64,000 bases of DNA from Nyssa sinensis (GCA_008638375.1 CM018037.1:28697576-28761575); one strand, 5' to 3'. Counted from the first letter of the stretch, positions 45,722 through 58,220 are shown. The notes: a model not told the origin generated them from the sequence alone. Numbers and translations are program-made.

Positions 45722-46721
45722 TCACTGATCTGACAAATTTCAATACAAGTTAATCATGTAGGAAATTTTGTATTTCATTTGTTGCTTTAATACATCAAAG
45801 GCTTTTTTTCCCCCTTCCATTATCATTGTTCTAGGAGTCTGGATTGTAGACTGTTTTTGGAGGAGACACGCTGCCATCGTTGTTGGCTGTTTTACACCCC
45901 CATTTCCTTGAATTACCCCTGTTAATCTGAAAACTTTGTCAGTAATGGACATTTTATTCCTTCTCTCGTGAAGTTTTCCTTAAAAAAATCGAGGAGTTGA
46001 TGGTTTTCTTGCTTTGATCAGAAAATTGCTGTAGTGAGCACAACTATTTAAAAATGGGCTGCAGGAAAAGCCTTTTCTGTTTTTGCACCATAGATCTTGA
46101 ATTATAAGGAATTTTAGGCTAAAAAGTTTTGGTTACTAGCTGGTAAGACAGTTGCTTGTATTGCTACAAGTAAGAGCTAAACAGCCCAGTATCACAAAGT
46201 TTTGTTTAGCTTGAACTTGCTTGCCATGTCTTGTCTTTACAGAAAGAAATCGTGCACTCAAAGGAACGTGTCATTGAAGAATTTCCAACATTCATTCTCG
46301 AGCGGGGGGAGCGAGTTCAAGACCAGAGAGTAGGCACTCTCAGGCTGAGGCTGTTTACCGGAGCCTGACTGTGTTTGTTCATAGATCAATATAATACCTG
46401 ATTAGATATAAAAAAAACTGTGTGTATATTTCAATGTCATGCATTCTATATTATCATTGGCAGGAGAGTATGAATATATGAAAGAAACACAATTGATGGA
46501 TGTAATGCATGAAAAACAAGATCAGATATATGCCATCCCACATTGATATTTCATTTATCTTTCTTGAACATGTTTTGTTTTGGTAGGTCATTTGAGGCTT
46601 AAGTCGCTCCAGCAGCCATATATGCCACCATCTGCCTCAATGGTTATCATGTTTGGTGCTCATCCTTGGGTAATCTGATGGGGAATTGGAGCACAGGTTT
46701 GTAAGGTTTCAACTAGTGAAG

Positions 46722-46761
<40 letters not shown>

Positions 46762-47100
46762 TTTAGTTGATGATCATCCAGGTGAAAAATAGTTAGAAGT
46801 ATAAAAGTAGGTGGTATCAGATATTTTGTTCTTAAAAAAACATGTGGGTGAAATGAAAAACTCTCTTTTTGTTGTGATTGGGCAATAATCAAATGAAGCA
46901 AGTTGGTACCAGCAGACATCTGAAAGACATCATAGTTGCATTCATTTTCCTGCAATCTGGTTTCAGTTGCACCATCTTGACAGAACCGTATAACTATGTT
47001 TTTTTCCTACAGAACTTCCTTTACATGTGATGTGAACAATTAATTGTTTCAAACATCATGACAGTCACCATGAAGTCATGTATCTACCCATTCAGCTAGC
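45722..47100. other. PHIP1 3' region and spacer
   Basis: The PHIP1 3' UTR is followed by spacer with no supported gene. A (CT)n microsatellite lies at about 46726-46758. An acceptor-like TTTACAG at 46233-46239 opens a 41-codon frame to a TGA near 46363; no domain is recognised. Confidence 0.45.
46726..46758 (+). repeat. (CT)n microsatellite
   Basis: About 16 uninterrupted CT units. Confidence 0.9.
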
Positions 47101-47810
47101 AAAAACTATGCTTATGGACAGTGTTTGGGTCTAGAAAAAAGAACATAACATATGGTTGTAAAATGGATTAAGTTATACGAGTTTCGTTTTAATCAATTTG
47201 ATTAAAAATTCATTTAAAATCAACTTGTGAAATAAAACAAGTCAAATTTTAATATATTTTAAAACTCGTTAATTTATTAAGTTTACTCAATCTCGATTTG
47301 ATAAGTTAATAAATAGTGAATATCATATAGAAAATCAAGGTAATCGAGTTTAGTTCACAATAAATTCGATTAGAGATTCGTTCGAAATTGACTCAAGAAA
47401 TTAACAAATATTACTTGAACACAATTTGAAACACATTTATTTTAACAAATTAAATTTGAGAAATTTCGTTCGACTTGAATTGACTCAATTTATTTACGGT
47501 CCTAATAGAACATACAAACCATGCTTACAAATAGTGTAGGGACTAGAAAAAGGAACATGACATCGACTAAGTTACTTGATTTCAGTTCATAATCGATCTT
47601 ATTAAAAATTTGTTTGAAATCAATTTGTGAAATAAAATAAATTAAACTTGAATATATTTTAAAACTTATTAATTTATTAAATGTTTAATTTATAATCAAT
47701 TCAATTAAAAATTTATTTAAAAATTTATCAAATAAAATTTAAAATTTATTTATTTTAATAAATTAAATTTAAAAAATTAAGTTTAACGGACTCAACCCAT
47801 TTATGTATTA
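47101..47810. repeat. Tandem duplication of a degenerate transposon-like repeat, offset 413 bp
   Basis: The second unit (47514-47810) matches the first (47101-47513) from ATGCTTA through TAGAAAAA(A/G)GAACAT and on into AT-rich sequence with ATTAAAAATT(C/T) motifs. The first unit contains sequence related in reverse orientation to the repeat at 17568. Both are decayed. Confidence 0.65.
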
Positions 47811-47842
47811 TTATAACATGAAAAGGACCCTGAAGTCAGTGT

Positions 47843-48015
47843 AAGAGAGTGCCTCACAAGCCACGGCACGTGATGACTGGTGTTGGAAAAATAGACTGCC
47901 ATGTGGTGATGTAGGGTCATGATTGAGAGGGAGACTTCTAATTGTAGCTGATGGTTGGGGTGGCCCACAATTCTGCTTGTCAAAATTCTAAAAAATTTCC
48001 AAACCCAAGTTTGGG
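47843..48015 (+). repeat. Flanking direct repeat 1 of the fold-back element (173 bp)
   Basis: From AAGAGAGTGCCTCACAAG to CCCAAGTTTGGG, this segment is repeated at 49280-49452 with one base difference that I can see (CCCACAATTC against CCCACACTTC). Confidence 0.9.
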
Positions 48016-49279
48016 AAATTTTTGACCCGACCCACGTGGTTTTAAAAATTATTTCTCGGACTCGGGCATGTTTCAACTTATTTTTTGAATCCATGTCCTT
48101 TTAAAAAACGTCTAAATCTTAAACGTTTTGTAAATTTTTTTTGGCCAAAAGCGTATAAGAATCCTACGCCTTTGAAAGACGTCTTAAACTTATACGCCTT
48201 TAAGTGATACACTCCTTTTAAAACTCTTGGACCAGGTGTACTTTTAAAAGATAAAATATATATAGATAAATACGAATATAAATACGAGTATATATACAAA
48301 AAAATATAGATAAAATATATGTTCATATATATATATATACATAAATATATTTATAAATATATACACTCCTTTTAAATATATATATATACATAAATAGTAA
48401 TTAGATAAATACGAGTGTCTATAAATATATATATATATATATGTACATAATATATATATATATATATATAAATATGTATGCACACGAATAAATTCATATT
48501 TATATAAAATAAAATTAATTTGTAATATTTTAAAAATTTATTATATAGTTCGAGATCAATCTCGATCACCCCACTTATAATATTTATCCTGCATTTGGTT
48601 GTCAGGAAAATTATGATATGCTGTTTGAAAGTTGACATAAATTTTATTTTTTATTTTTTATAAATTAACATATTATACATGTTAATTTATGATTGATCGA
48701 GATTGATCTCGAACTATATAATAAATTTTTAAAATATTATAAATTAATTTTATTTTATATAAATATGAATTTATTCGTGTGTGCATACATATTTATATAT
48801 ATATATATACATATATATTTATAGACACTCATATTTATCTAATTACTATTTATGTATATATATTTAAAAGGATTGTATATATTTATGTATATATTTAAAA
48901 GGAGTGTATATATTTATAAATATATTTATGTATATATGTATATATATGTACATATATATTTATGGATACTCGTATTTATCTATATATATATATAAATTTT
49001 ATTTTTTAAAAGTACACCTGATCCAAGAGTTTTAAAATGAGTGTATCACTTTAAAAGCGTATAAGATTAAGACGGCTTTGAAAGACGTCTTAATCTTATA
49101 CGCTTTTAATTAGAATTAAATAAAGGCGTATAAATTTAAGACACCTTTCAAAGGCGTAGGATTCTTATATGCTTTTGGCAAAAAAAATTTTCAAAAGCGT
49201 ATAAAATTTAGACGCTTTTCAAAAGGACATGGGTTCGAAAAATAAGTTGAAACATGGCTGGATCCGAGAAATAATTTTT
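48016..49279. mobile_element. 1.26-kb fold-back (long inverted repeat) element
   Basis: The left arm, about 48042-48568, and right arm, about 48694-49281, are inverted copies. TTAAAAATTATTTCTCGGA at the left pairs with TCCGAGAAATAATTTTTAA at the right, and CGAGATCAATCTCGATCA at the inner left pairs with TGATCGAGATTGATCTCG at the inner right. About 125 bp of loop separate them. The arms contain repeated AAAAGCGTATAAG and GACGTCTTAA motifs, including a 21-bp perfect hairpin stem around 49053-49108, and TA-rich microsatellites. No protein is encoded. The structure fits a Foldback-like or CACTA-derived element. Confidence 0.85.
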
Positions 49280-49452
49280 AAGAGAGTGCCTCACAAGCCA
49301 CGGCACGTGATGACTGGTGTTGGAAAAATAGACTGCCATGTGGTGATGTAGGGTCATGATTGAGAGGGAGACTTCTAATTGTAGCTGATGGTTGGGGTGG
49401 CCCACACTTCTGCTTGTCAAAATTCTAAAAAATTTCCAAACCCAAGTTTGGG
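49280..49452 (+). repeat. Flanking direct repeat 2 of the fold-back element (173 bp)
   Basis: Near-identical copy of 47843-48015. The sequence that follows it (TGCCATGGTTTCACGAG) is not present after copy 1, consistent with insertion of the hairpin next to a duplicated segment. Confidence 0.9.
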
Positions 49453-50573
49453 TGCCATGGTTTCACGAGATTGACTTTGACTTGGGAAATTGGAAATTGG
49501 AATTTTGTCCCAATGCTTACTTTGGTCCGTGAGCTTATGGTTGCCTCATTAATCACATTCCAATGTTAGTGTACGAGGAAAATGTTGGTATTTGACCCTT
49601 AAATAGGGTTTTGGTTAATCCATGAGACCCTCACAAGAGAAAAATTATTTTATAAGGTGGTTATACAGTGTAATGATTTTTATGATTTTAATATTTTATA
49701 GATATATATGATATTTATTGTATAATTAAAATTATAAAAATGATTTCACGCATATAATGAATTCTTAAAATAATTTTTCTCTTATAATAAGACCATCACT
49801 TGTACTAACATGATAAGACTCGATGCTTAACATATATATATATATATACACACACATATATACATATTATATACCATTTGATAAATTTGACTAATTTTTA
49901 TAGATACAAGTAATAGCACTAAATTGTTTTGCATATATATGTCATAAAGATTTGCCTTTAGTAAGGACGCTCCTTGTGATGGCCCAACTAATTATAGGGA
50001 GAATTTAAATTCGTGAAATAATAGAGATTTAAATTTATATCAAATTTTGGATACAGTAATTACTTGAGACTCGTTTTTTATTTAACTGCACTATACTTTA
50101 GTGCACAAATCATTTATATATTTACGTGATATACATATAATTTGTTTCATTTAAAATATGAATTTTTGATACCTCATATGGTACCCAACTCAATAAAATT
50201 TTGTCCAAACTATTGGGCGAAAATACCACAATACCACTTAACCTAAAATGTCCCATTCTTTTATTTTGGACAGCCAAACTAACCAACACCTAAACAAAAT
50301 ATGTCACTGCGAGATTTCAGGAAGGATTAAGACATAAATTTGTTGTTTAGCAGTTGTCCACTGTACTCCCCCCCTTTGAAATAACTGAATCTACCCGCCA
50401 CCGTCCACACATCTCTTCCCAAGCTCTTGTCCCCCTACACACACACACACATTCCACTCTTTTTTCTTTGCTGTTTCATTTCATCTAACTAAAATCCTAG
50501 CCTTCTATTGTTTGCTTCAGCTTTCTAAACGCAAATCTTGTATCTTTGTTTTTGGGTTAGTTCAGTTTGATTA
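49453..50573. other. Spacer and SOSEKI upstream region
   Basis: No gene is seen. Short TA/CA microsatellites lie near 49832-49860 and 50438-50450. The last 200 bases are CT-rich leader-like sequence before the SOSEKI start codon. Confidence 0.45.
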
Positions 50574-50801
50574 ATGGCAGTCAATTCAAGAGCAAGCAGA
50601 GAGTTTTCAATCCCAAAGAAATGGCAAGACAGGGATGATAGTCCTGAAAGAACCAAGATATGGATCGAACCCAAATCAAAGACTGACAAGAAAGTCCCCG
50701 TTATATACTATCTCTTCCAGAACGGCCAACTTGAGCATCCTCATTTTGTAGAGGTTCCTCTCTCTTCTATCCAAGGACTCTATCTCAGAGGTAATATAAA
50801 C

Positions 50802-50832
<31 letters not shown>

Positions 50833-51944
50833 TGTAGATGTAGAAGTCTTTCGGAGCTAATGTAAATTTCACTGATAGGTTGACCCAATATCTCATGGTG
50901 CTTGAGTTTCTCTGTTTTGCAGATGTGATGAATAGGTTAAACTTTCTTAGAGGAAAAGGCATGGCGAGCATGTACTCCTGGTCTTCAAAACGGTAATTTC
51001 TGCCTTTCGTTTGGATGCTGAGAAAACAGAAGAAAAGGAAAGAAAACGATAGTTAATATAAATTTTTCTGTTGTACTCGTAGAGTTTTAAGTTGTATACT
51101 TGTATCTAGAGACAAAAATAAATTTCTTTTCTTTTCTTCTCTTTTCTCCCAAACTCTAAGCAACCGAACAGAGCTTCAATCAATAATTTCCATTTTTTTT
51201 TTTCTTCCTTGACAACATATTCATGTGATTATATGATTTGATTGTGAATTCAGGAGCTACAGAAACGGATTCGTTTGGCACGATTTATCAGAGAACGACT
51301 TGATATACCCCGCTCACGGCCGTGAATACGTTCTCAAAGGATCGGAACTTCTTCAAAGCTCTTTGAGTTTCAGGTATCACGAAAGAACAACATCATCGGA
51401 AGACCCGCCGGACACACAAATTTCCGGCAACGGCAGTAATTTTCCGGCAATTATCAGGAGGAGAAATCAGTCATGGAGTTCATTCGACTCTCACGAATAC
51501 AGAGTCCGCAAGGCCGAATCGAATCCCCAATTAGCCGGAAAAGCTGCCGATGCGTCGACTCAGACCGACGACGAGAGGCAGCGAAGAAGAACCGTTAGAA
51601 AAGAGAGAGAAGAACGTGAAATCGCTGCGAACGGGCAGCTTGGAGAGACCGTTACAGAGTTGAACGGAGAAGAGATATCGCCCCCGGTTTCAAATTCTAG
51701 TTCAGAGGCTTTGAAGGGTCTGAGTGGAAGTAAAGACGTTGATCGGTCGGCGGATATTCGAGATCGGACGGTTACTGAGCACCCGAGTGTGAGGACGAAG
51801 GCTTCTCAAGTCTTGATGCAGTTGATCACTTGTGGGTCCGTTTCAGTTGATGTCTGTGGGTCAACGAAAAGTAAGGAGAATCGAGGGTATTCAATGAGGG
51901 TGGAGTGCGGAGAGAGAGTGCAGCGCGAAGCATTGGGTCGGTAA
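50574..51944 (+). CDS. SOK: SOSEKI (DUF966) DIX-like polarity protein
   Basis: Exons are 50574-50790, 50923-50992 and 51254-51944, all GT-AG with phases that agree, giving 325 residues. The N-terminal DIX-like oligomerisation domain (about residues 40-130) is complete: VPVIYYLFQNGQLEHPHFVE, VPLSSIQGLYLRD, LRGKGMASMYSWSSKRSY, NGFVWHDL and IYPAHGREYVLKGSEL. SOSEKI proteins polymerise through this domain and mark polar edges at the plasma membrane. The rest is low-complexity and charged apart from a conserved cysteine-containing block near the C-terminus (VLMQLITCGSVS). The ATG at 50574 opens MAVNSRASREF. A TA microsatellite lies just inside intron 1. Which SOK paralogue this is cannot be told; 325 residues is at the short end of the family. 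Confidence 0.92.
50799..50830 (+). repeat. (TA)n microsatellite in SOSEKI intron 1
   Basis: About 14 TA units lying within 15 bases of the exon-1 donor. Confidence 0.85.
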
Positions 51945-52168
51945 GGTAAGGTTAGTTCTTTTGTCATTAGTATAATGTACTACAGTACAATAATAATGAA
52001 TTAGCTAATAAGTCTTCGTTTGGGGTGGTTTTAAATTATGCAAAACTGATTATATCAGTTTGGATCAAAGTCATTATGATACAATTAATTTTAAATTTTG
52101 ATAATATAATTCAAAAATAATTGTTTGGTGTTTATACGTATTATTTAAAAGTAATTATACAATACAAA

Positions 52169-53000
52169 TAGAGGTGTAAGGTAGGTTGGGTTGATTTGAT
52201 TTGACTCGATCATGGTATGGATCCATCACAAAATTAGCACAACTTCAACATAAAAAATTTAGGGGATGAGTAGGACTAACAACGGGATGGGTTTGGGGTG
52301 GGGTAGCTTTTTCTTAACTCCGACTTTGTTTATATTCTTTGCCTCTGATCTAATTCCGCTCCGTCATGTCCCGTCCCGTTTAGAGGTTTACTCCAACCCC
52401 GACCCTGTTTATATTTCCTTACTCCACCCCATCCCGTCCTAAACCCCGATATATATGTTTTTTGAGTAAGTTAAAACTTTTATTTTGATAAGCAAATTAA
52501 TTTTTTTTTTGTCAAAATAACTAATAAAAGAAAAAAATATATGAGTGTGATATGAAAAATCTTAAAACTAATTTTATATAGAATTGTTTATTGGTAAATA
52601 TTGTGTATATAAGAATAAATAAAAAAACTTAATATATAAATAAGGTGAGGTGACCATCTTCCGAACCTGTCCTGAACTTGATGAAATTTTAACAGTCACA
52701 CTTCAATCCCGTCTCGATTTCAGTTATAAGCATTTTATATCTGTTTCATTAGAGACAGGATAGAGCACATACCGACAGGACATGGCAAATTACATCCTTA
52801 GGGATGTCTTGTTCCTGACATGCGAATCCATAGATACAAGTTTGGTCCAAGCATGACTTAATTTAAAAATTTTTAAAAATAAAATGAATCAACTTGGGCA
52901 TAACATGGCATAGCCCTGGCCTGCCACAGGCCAAGCTAGGGATTTTCAATACTAGGGCATGGCACGGATGGCATGAAACATGTTGACACTGATAAGCTCC
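52169..53000. mobile_element. Nested hAT-like transposon remnants
   Basis: TAGAGGTGTAAGGTAGG at 52169 looks like a hAT-type end, and the reverse complement of 52790-52800 (TAAGGATGTAA) could be its partner, but the 8-bp flanks do not match. Between them lie GGGATGG- and CCCGTCCC-type repeats common in dicot hAT-like elements. A different remnant (GGGCATAACATGGC and GGGCATGGCACGG) occupies about 52870-53000. No coding capacity. Confidence 0.4.
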
Positions 53001-53391
53001 ATTTTACTGGGCCGGTCTGACCTATTTTACACATTTACTAATATAAGATACACTATATTATATTATAAATAATTCATTATTTAAAAAAAATTTATATGAA
53101 TTTATAGACATATATAAGGATATATGGGGTATTTTGAAAAAGGTTAGGTTAGTTTTATAAATTTATATTAGGTTATATTTAAAATTTTAATAATTTAATA
53201 ATATTAAAACACTAAATTTGTATTGACATATTTTTATAATAAAAATAATATTCACGGCCTTGCGTTTGGACAGATGCATTTATTATTTTTCAATTTTATT
53301 ATTCATGGTCTTCCTCTACCTCGTTACACAATGAAGCAAAGAGGCAAAGGCTATTCCTTCAAGTCTTTCTCGATCTCTCTTCTCTCCCAAG

Positions 53392-53392
<1 letters not shown>

Positions 53393-53441
<49 letters not shown>
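53393..53441 (+). repeat. (TA)n microsatellite followed by poly-T
   Basis: Roughly 24 uninterrupted TA units followed by 12-13 T. Confidence 0.9.
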
Positions 53442-53449
<8 letters not shown>

Positions 53450-53467
53450 TTTTCAATTCTTGAATAA

Positions 53468-53509
53468 CCTATGCTTGATACTTATCAAAAAAAAAAAGCC
53501 TATGCTTGA
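53468..53509 (+). mobile_element. Tail-only retroposon footprint 2
   Basis: CCTATGCTTGA occurs at 53468-53478 and 53499-53509. The 20 bases between them (53479-53498) are TACTTATC followed by 11 A and a G, matching the SINE 3' tail. Confidence 0.75.
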
Positions 53510-56500
53510 AATAACCTTGGGCGACTGCCAACTCCATTCTAAGCTAATGAGAGTTGGGCATAAAGCATGTTCCTTGGAGCTGGCCTAAGCAAATGGGGTT
53601 GTGGAGGATTTGGATTCTTTCCATTTTCCTTTCCACCCCTCCCCCTCCTCCGCGGTCTCTTCCCTTCTTTAATAATTATTTATAAAAGCGTACTCCATAT
53701 CATTTGAGACTTGAGAGAACAAAAAAAAAAGAAAGAAAGGACATGGAGAGAAAAAGGAATTGATGAGGAGCTAGATCCGGCTATAGAGATGACTTTGCAC
53801 CTACCGTCTTCAAAGCGGCCAACTCATCTTCCATCTTTGTCCCAAATCCCATTCACAAAAACGAGAGCAAATGCCTTTATGCTCAGTGGCGGATCATAGT
53901 CCCCCTTGATCCACCTCTGCTTATGCTCGTCATCATCTCGAAGTTGTCCGTGATTTTGAGACGGAGGTATTTTTAATGAGGTCATTTCGTCAAGTGACCT
54001 GTGATTTTCTCCCCCACACGCGAGGCCAAACGGGCTCTTAGAATGAGTGCTGTAACAAAGAACTTACTATCATATAAGTAACGTTGACAATGGAGCAAGG
54101 ATCAGGGTCCAGAGACCTCCACAACTTGGCCCAGACCATGGAGGTTTAGATTCTTGAACTGTTTGTTTATATTTGTAGGGCTTATGCTTCATTAAGACTT
54201 CATGGAGTAGGAAAATGTGTTGAAACAAAATTTCTATGCAAAGTTCCTCGTACAAATGGAGTAGTGGTATTAAAAAGACAATACTTGGCTCTCAATTGGA
54301 TGGGAAAAACCTCATCTTATCCCACCATGTGTCTTTAGTATAACTTTTCACGTATGCAAAAATAGATATACTTTTATTTTTATTTTTTAGTTAAAAATAA
54401 AGAATTACACAATAGTAATGAGTTGTGGCTTCAAATCGGTTAAGAGAAAATTTTATTTATCTGATGGTGTTAGAATAGGAAAGATCTCATATGCAAGTAT
54501 CGGCTCCTAACTAGGTATTAAGTGTTAGAATTTTAATAATATATATATATATATATAAATAAAATCAATTTATCAATTAAACTGGGAATGTTAATGTCTT
54601 TCATATACTGATGTAGAACAGATTGCAGAAGAATTTTTAGCACAGAAATGCATGCAATGCTAGAATGATCAGAATTGCGTAAAATTCGGTGGGTGGCTTG
54701 GAAACGATGTACTGATCAGTACTTATTAATTATTAGAATTATTAAGTATTCTAATACTTTTACTAACTAGCAAGTTTTTCTCATATGTAAATAATATTCA
54801 ATACAAAAAAAATACCTTATATACAATTGTTTAACAACATTTTAATTTTTTGTAAAAAAAATACATATATTACTCAACTTAAAACATAAAAAACTCATAA
54901 TATCCTATTCAAATAAAGAAGTTATATTTTTTGATGTCATAATTTTTTTTTCACTTTCAATGCTTTTGACTTCAATTATATTGAATTAATAAATATAATT
55001 ATCAAAATGTGTCATAAATAATATATACATAAGTAAATATATAATTATTTTATCTCTCTGAGAATTAATATTATATATACTTTTAAATATTAATTATTAA
55101 ATAATAGAATTATTAATTATCTAACATAAAACTAAGTTAATTTTTTAAAAAATATTAATTTATTAAATATTAATTATAAAAAGATTGACTGTATATGTAA
55201 TTAATTGGGTCTTGAATTACGTCCAATTATATTGTATCAAGTGACCCATAATATCAAAATATTATTTGAGTGATGCAAACCCTTTATTGACCCAAGTAAA
55301 TGGGTGGTTTATTAGGCCCGTGATTAACCTATTAAACAAGATATTGACTTGGGCCTTAATTCACTTTCTGACAGATTTCCCCATTGTCACTTTTCTAAGC
55401 CTATATATAAAGGCCCTGAGGCCCATTTTAGAAATCTTAAGAATTTAGAATTATAAAAAGGCTTCTTCTCTAATTTCTCATTTATCATCCTATTTTGTTG
55501 TTTTAATGGCTAATTAATATGATTGGTTTACCTCTTCTTCTGAGGACGTGCTTTATAGGTTAGACACCGAAGACTGAGTTAGATTTTGAAGTTGTCTGTG
55601 ATTGATGATATCTGTATATAGAGAATTATTATGCTTTTGTATTGCATATTTCTCAAAAATTAATTTCACAGACGAAACGTTATATTTTCTATCTAATTTC
55701 TTATTTTATGTAATTTCATGCTTTAATTATTTAAGCATGCTTATATTCCAATTTCATGCATGCTTTGATTTTTGAATAAAACCTTTCTTACTTTAACAAA
55801 ATAATTTAAATAGAAAAAATTACTAAATTTCCCCAACATGCCTCTTATTTGGTAACGTATCTTTACCCCAACTTATTATGCATATAATATAGGAGAATGC
55901 ACATTACGACCGCGTGACTCTTTATTTTTAATTAGAAAAATGTTACATATAACAGATTTTCTCACTTATTTTCTTACTTCTAAATATAAACTTGTGAGAC
56001 CCATTATAATAAATGAATATGATTCTTATTACCTTGTATTTAGGAGTAGGAAAATGGGATGCGAAAATTGTTTATGTTTAGTATTACTATTTTAATTAAT
56101 ACATGGTCTTTTTATTTTAGAGTAAAATTATATATAACGGATTTTCTTACTTTTAGATATAAGTGATGAAACTCATTATAATAAATACATGTAAGTTCTA
56201 TTACCTTGTCTATAAGAGTAAAAAAATGGGATAAAAAAATTCTTAATATTTAGCATCTTTCTTTATTTTAAAGTACTTAGACCCACATGAACCACTCTAC
56301 ATTGTATATGTGAAAATTCAAGATGTGTGTGTGTGTGTGTGTGTTTGTGTTTATATAGCATTACACCTGTTTCTCCCATTCTAAATAGTGTGTGCACCAA
56401 AACCTTGCCTATTCTTTTATCCATAACATGTAGTTTTGACTATATAGATAACAAAAAAATCCTCATTATACACGAATTATTGCACCCATTGGATGATTGA

Positions 56501-57018
56501 TATACCATGTGTGTTATTACAGTGGGTCCATACACATATGACGGTTGGGACCATAGTCCCATGAGAGCACTGAATATCAGCTCATCTCATAATAAAATTT
56601 TTATTGACTTTTTGAGATTTTATTCGTATAACCTAAATTTTTTAAAGGGTTTCTTTCTTTGATTGAATTTCTTATCTAATTTTTAAATTTGTTTATATTA
56701 ATACATTTAGTTACTTATCAAAAAAAGTATCAATTACTATTAAATTTTTTATATTTTTAAATTTATGATCAATGATTTAGCAAAATTTTTACCCCTCTTG
56801 AAGAGTAAATTCCCAGCCTCATCCCTTTCTCAACCAACATAGCTAGCTACCTTTGATCAAATTCTGAACTGCAGTCACAAATTAAGACCCAAATTCAACT
56901 TCTATGTTAAGAACAAAGAGAAATGAAATTTATCGTATACATTAGTAGTGGAACATGTATGTAGAAAAAGTATTCAGTGTCTCGAGACACTTGTACCGGA
57001 TCTTGTTTACATTGCTTT
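53510..57018. other. Spacer, no gene supported
   Basis: About 3.5 kb of mostly AT-rich sequence. Landmarks are a (TA)n run near 54540-54557, a TATA-like CCTATATATAAAGGCC (about 55400-55415) in a region that might be LTR debris, and a (GT)n microsatellite at 56323-56344. No convincing open frame. Confidence 0.4.
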
Positions 57019-57195
57019 ATCGAATTCAGAACACACGCTACAAACATTTGAGTTTTTGGTGACGCAAATAGAACTGTCGCCAATAAAAATGCTGATAAAA
57101 AGAACTATTTGCCACAAAGAAAAAGAAGCATTATGGATAAATATTTTCTATGATAGAATTTTTAGCCACAAACATTTTCGTCGATAATAACTACT
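57019..57195. mobile_element. Possible CACTA-type terminal fragment
   Basis: CACGCTACAAACATTTGAG followed by TTTTTGGTGACG resembles the start of dicot CACTA elements (CACTACAAG... TTTGTGACG). TTAGCCACAAACATTTTCGTCG near 57160-57184 resembles their subterminal repeats. No paired terminus or 3-bp duplication was set. A 79-codon frame across it is not considered a gene. Confidence 0.35.
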
Positions 57196-57604
57196 TTTGA
57201 TTTTGTTAGATAGGATTTTAAACATTTTTATTTAATAATACAAGCTAATCATATTTAATTATCAATTATTCTTAATGAATTAACTTTGTGAAATTGCATT
57301 GATTTAAGATATATAGCGATATGCCGTCATATATATTGCGCTAAACTTGAGTTTATTGAGCATTTTAAATCTTAAACTCCCCAATATTTTAAGTTGTGAT
57401 ATATATTACGATATATCAAGATATTTTGTGATTTTTTTTATAACAAATTATTGTCTCGAAATTTTTAAAATTGCGATATATCAGACTACAGTAATGAATT
57501 CCAATATTTAATACCATGGTTTTATGTAAAGTGAAGTCACCGAAATATTAATGAGTATTTGAGATAGTCTTTTTGGATGCATAAAAGTGCGTTTAAAAAA
57601 GAAG

Positions 57605-58085
57605 CAACTTAAAAACTCCATTGAGATTTTTGACAATTATACTGACTTCTCCTGAAATTTTTAAAATTACACAAACTGCTTACTTTTTCTGACAAATTAC
57701 AGTGACTTTTCCTCTTTGTCTAATTTCTTTTTGAAATGACACAATTTTTTTTTTTTTTTGGTGTTTTTAAAATTTTAGCCATTTTTTCTAATTTTTTTTC
57801 AATTTATATAAAATTAAATTTTAAATATATAATTTATATTTTTTAGCCAAAAAAAGATTCTAATTAATATTTATTTGAAAATGAAAAAAAAAATTTGAAA
57901 AAATTTGTCAAAATTGTTAAAAAATACAAAAAAAAAAAAAAAACACAAAATGGGCAATATTATCATTTTAAAAAAAATTGGATTGGAAGAGAAGTTAGTG
58001 TAATTTCAAAAAATTTAGAGGCGGTCAGTGTAATTATCAAAAATCTTTAAAAAATCGGTGTAATTTACCTTACTTTTATTCTGCA
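57605..58085. mobile_element. MITE-like inverted repeat element
   Basis: GAGATTTTTGACAATTATAC (57623 onward) pairs with the reverse complement of the right side, AAGATTTTTGATAATTACAC (58048 backward), and the similarity continues for about 60 bp through GAAATTTTTAAAATTACAC. The interior is A/T low-complexity. The outermost right sequence (CGGTGTAATTTACC) has no matching left partner, so the left end may be lost. Confidence 0.65.
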
Positions 58086-58206
58086 AATACAATTTTTTTT
58101 TTTGTGCATCTAAGCAAGCAAAATAAACAGAAAATAATTTTAAAAACTTAATTAAACAAACGCAGAAGTAAAAGTAAAAAAAACTTTCCCAAATGAACTC
58201 TTAATA

Positions 58207-58220
58207 TGAAAACACACACG

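Noticed and set aside
48244..48638. Minus-strand frames rich in Tyr and Ile
   Set aside because: Translation of TATA-type microsatellites in the fold-back arm.
56710..56727. Isolated TTACTTATC plus A motif
   Set aside because: Matches the SINE tail but no flanking duplication could be found, so it was not counted as a footprint.
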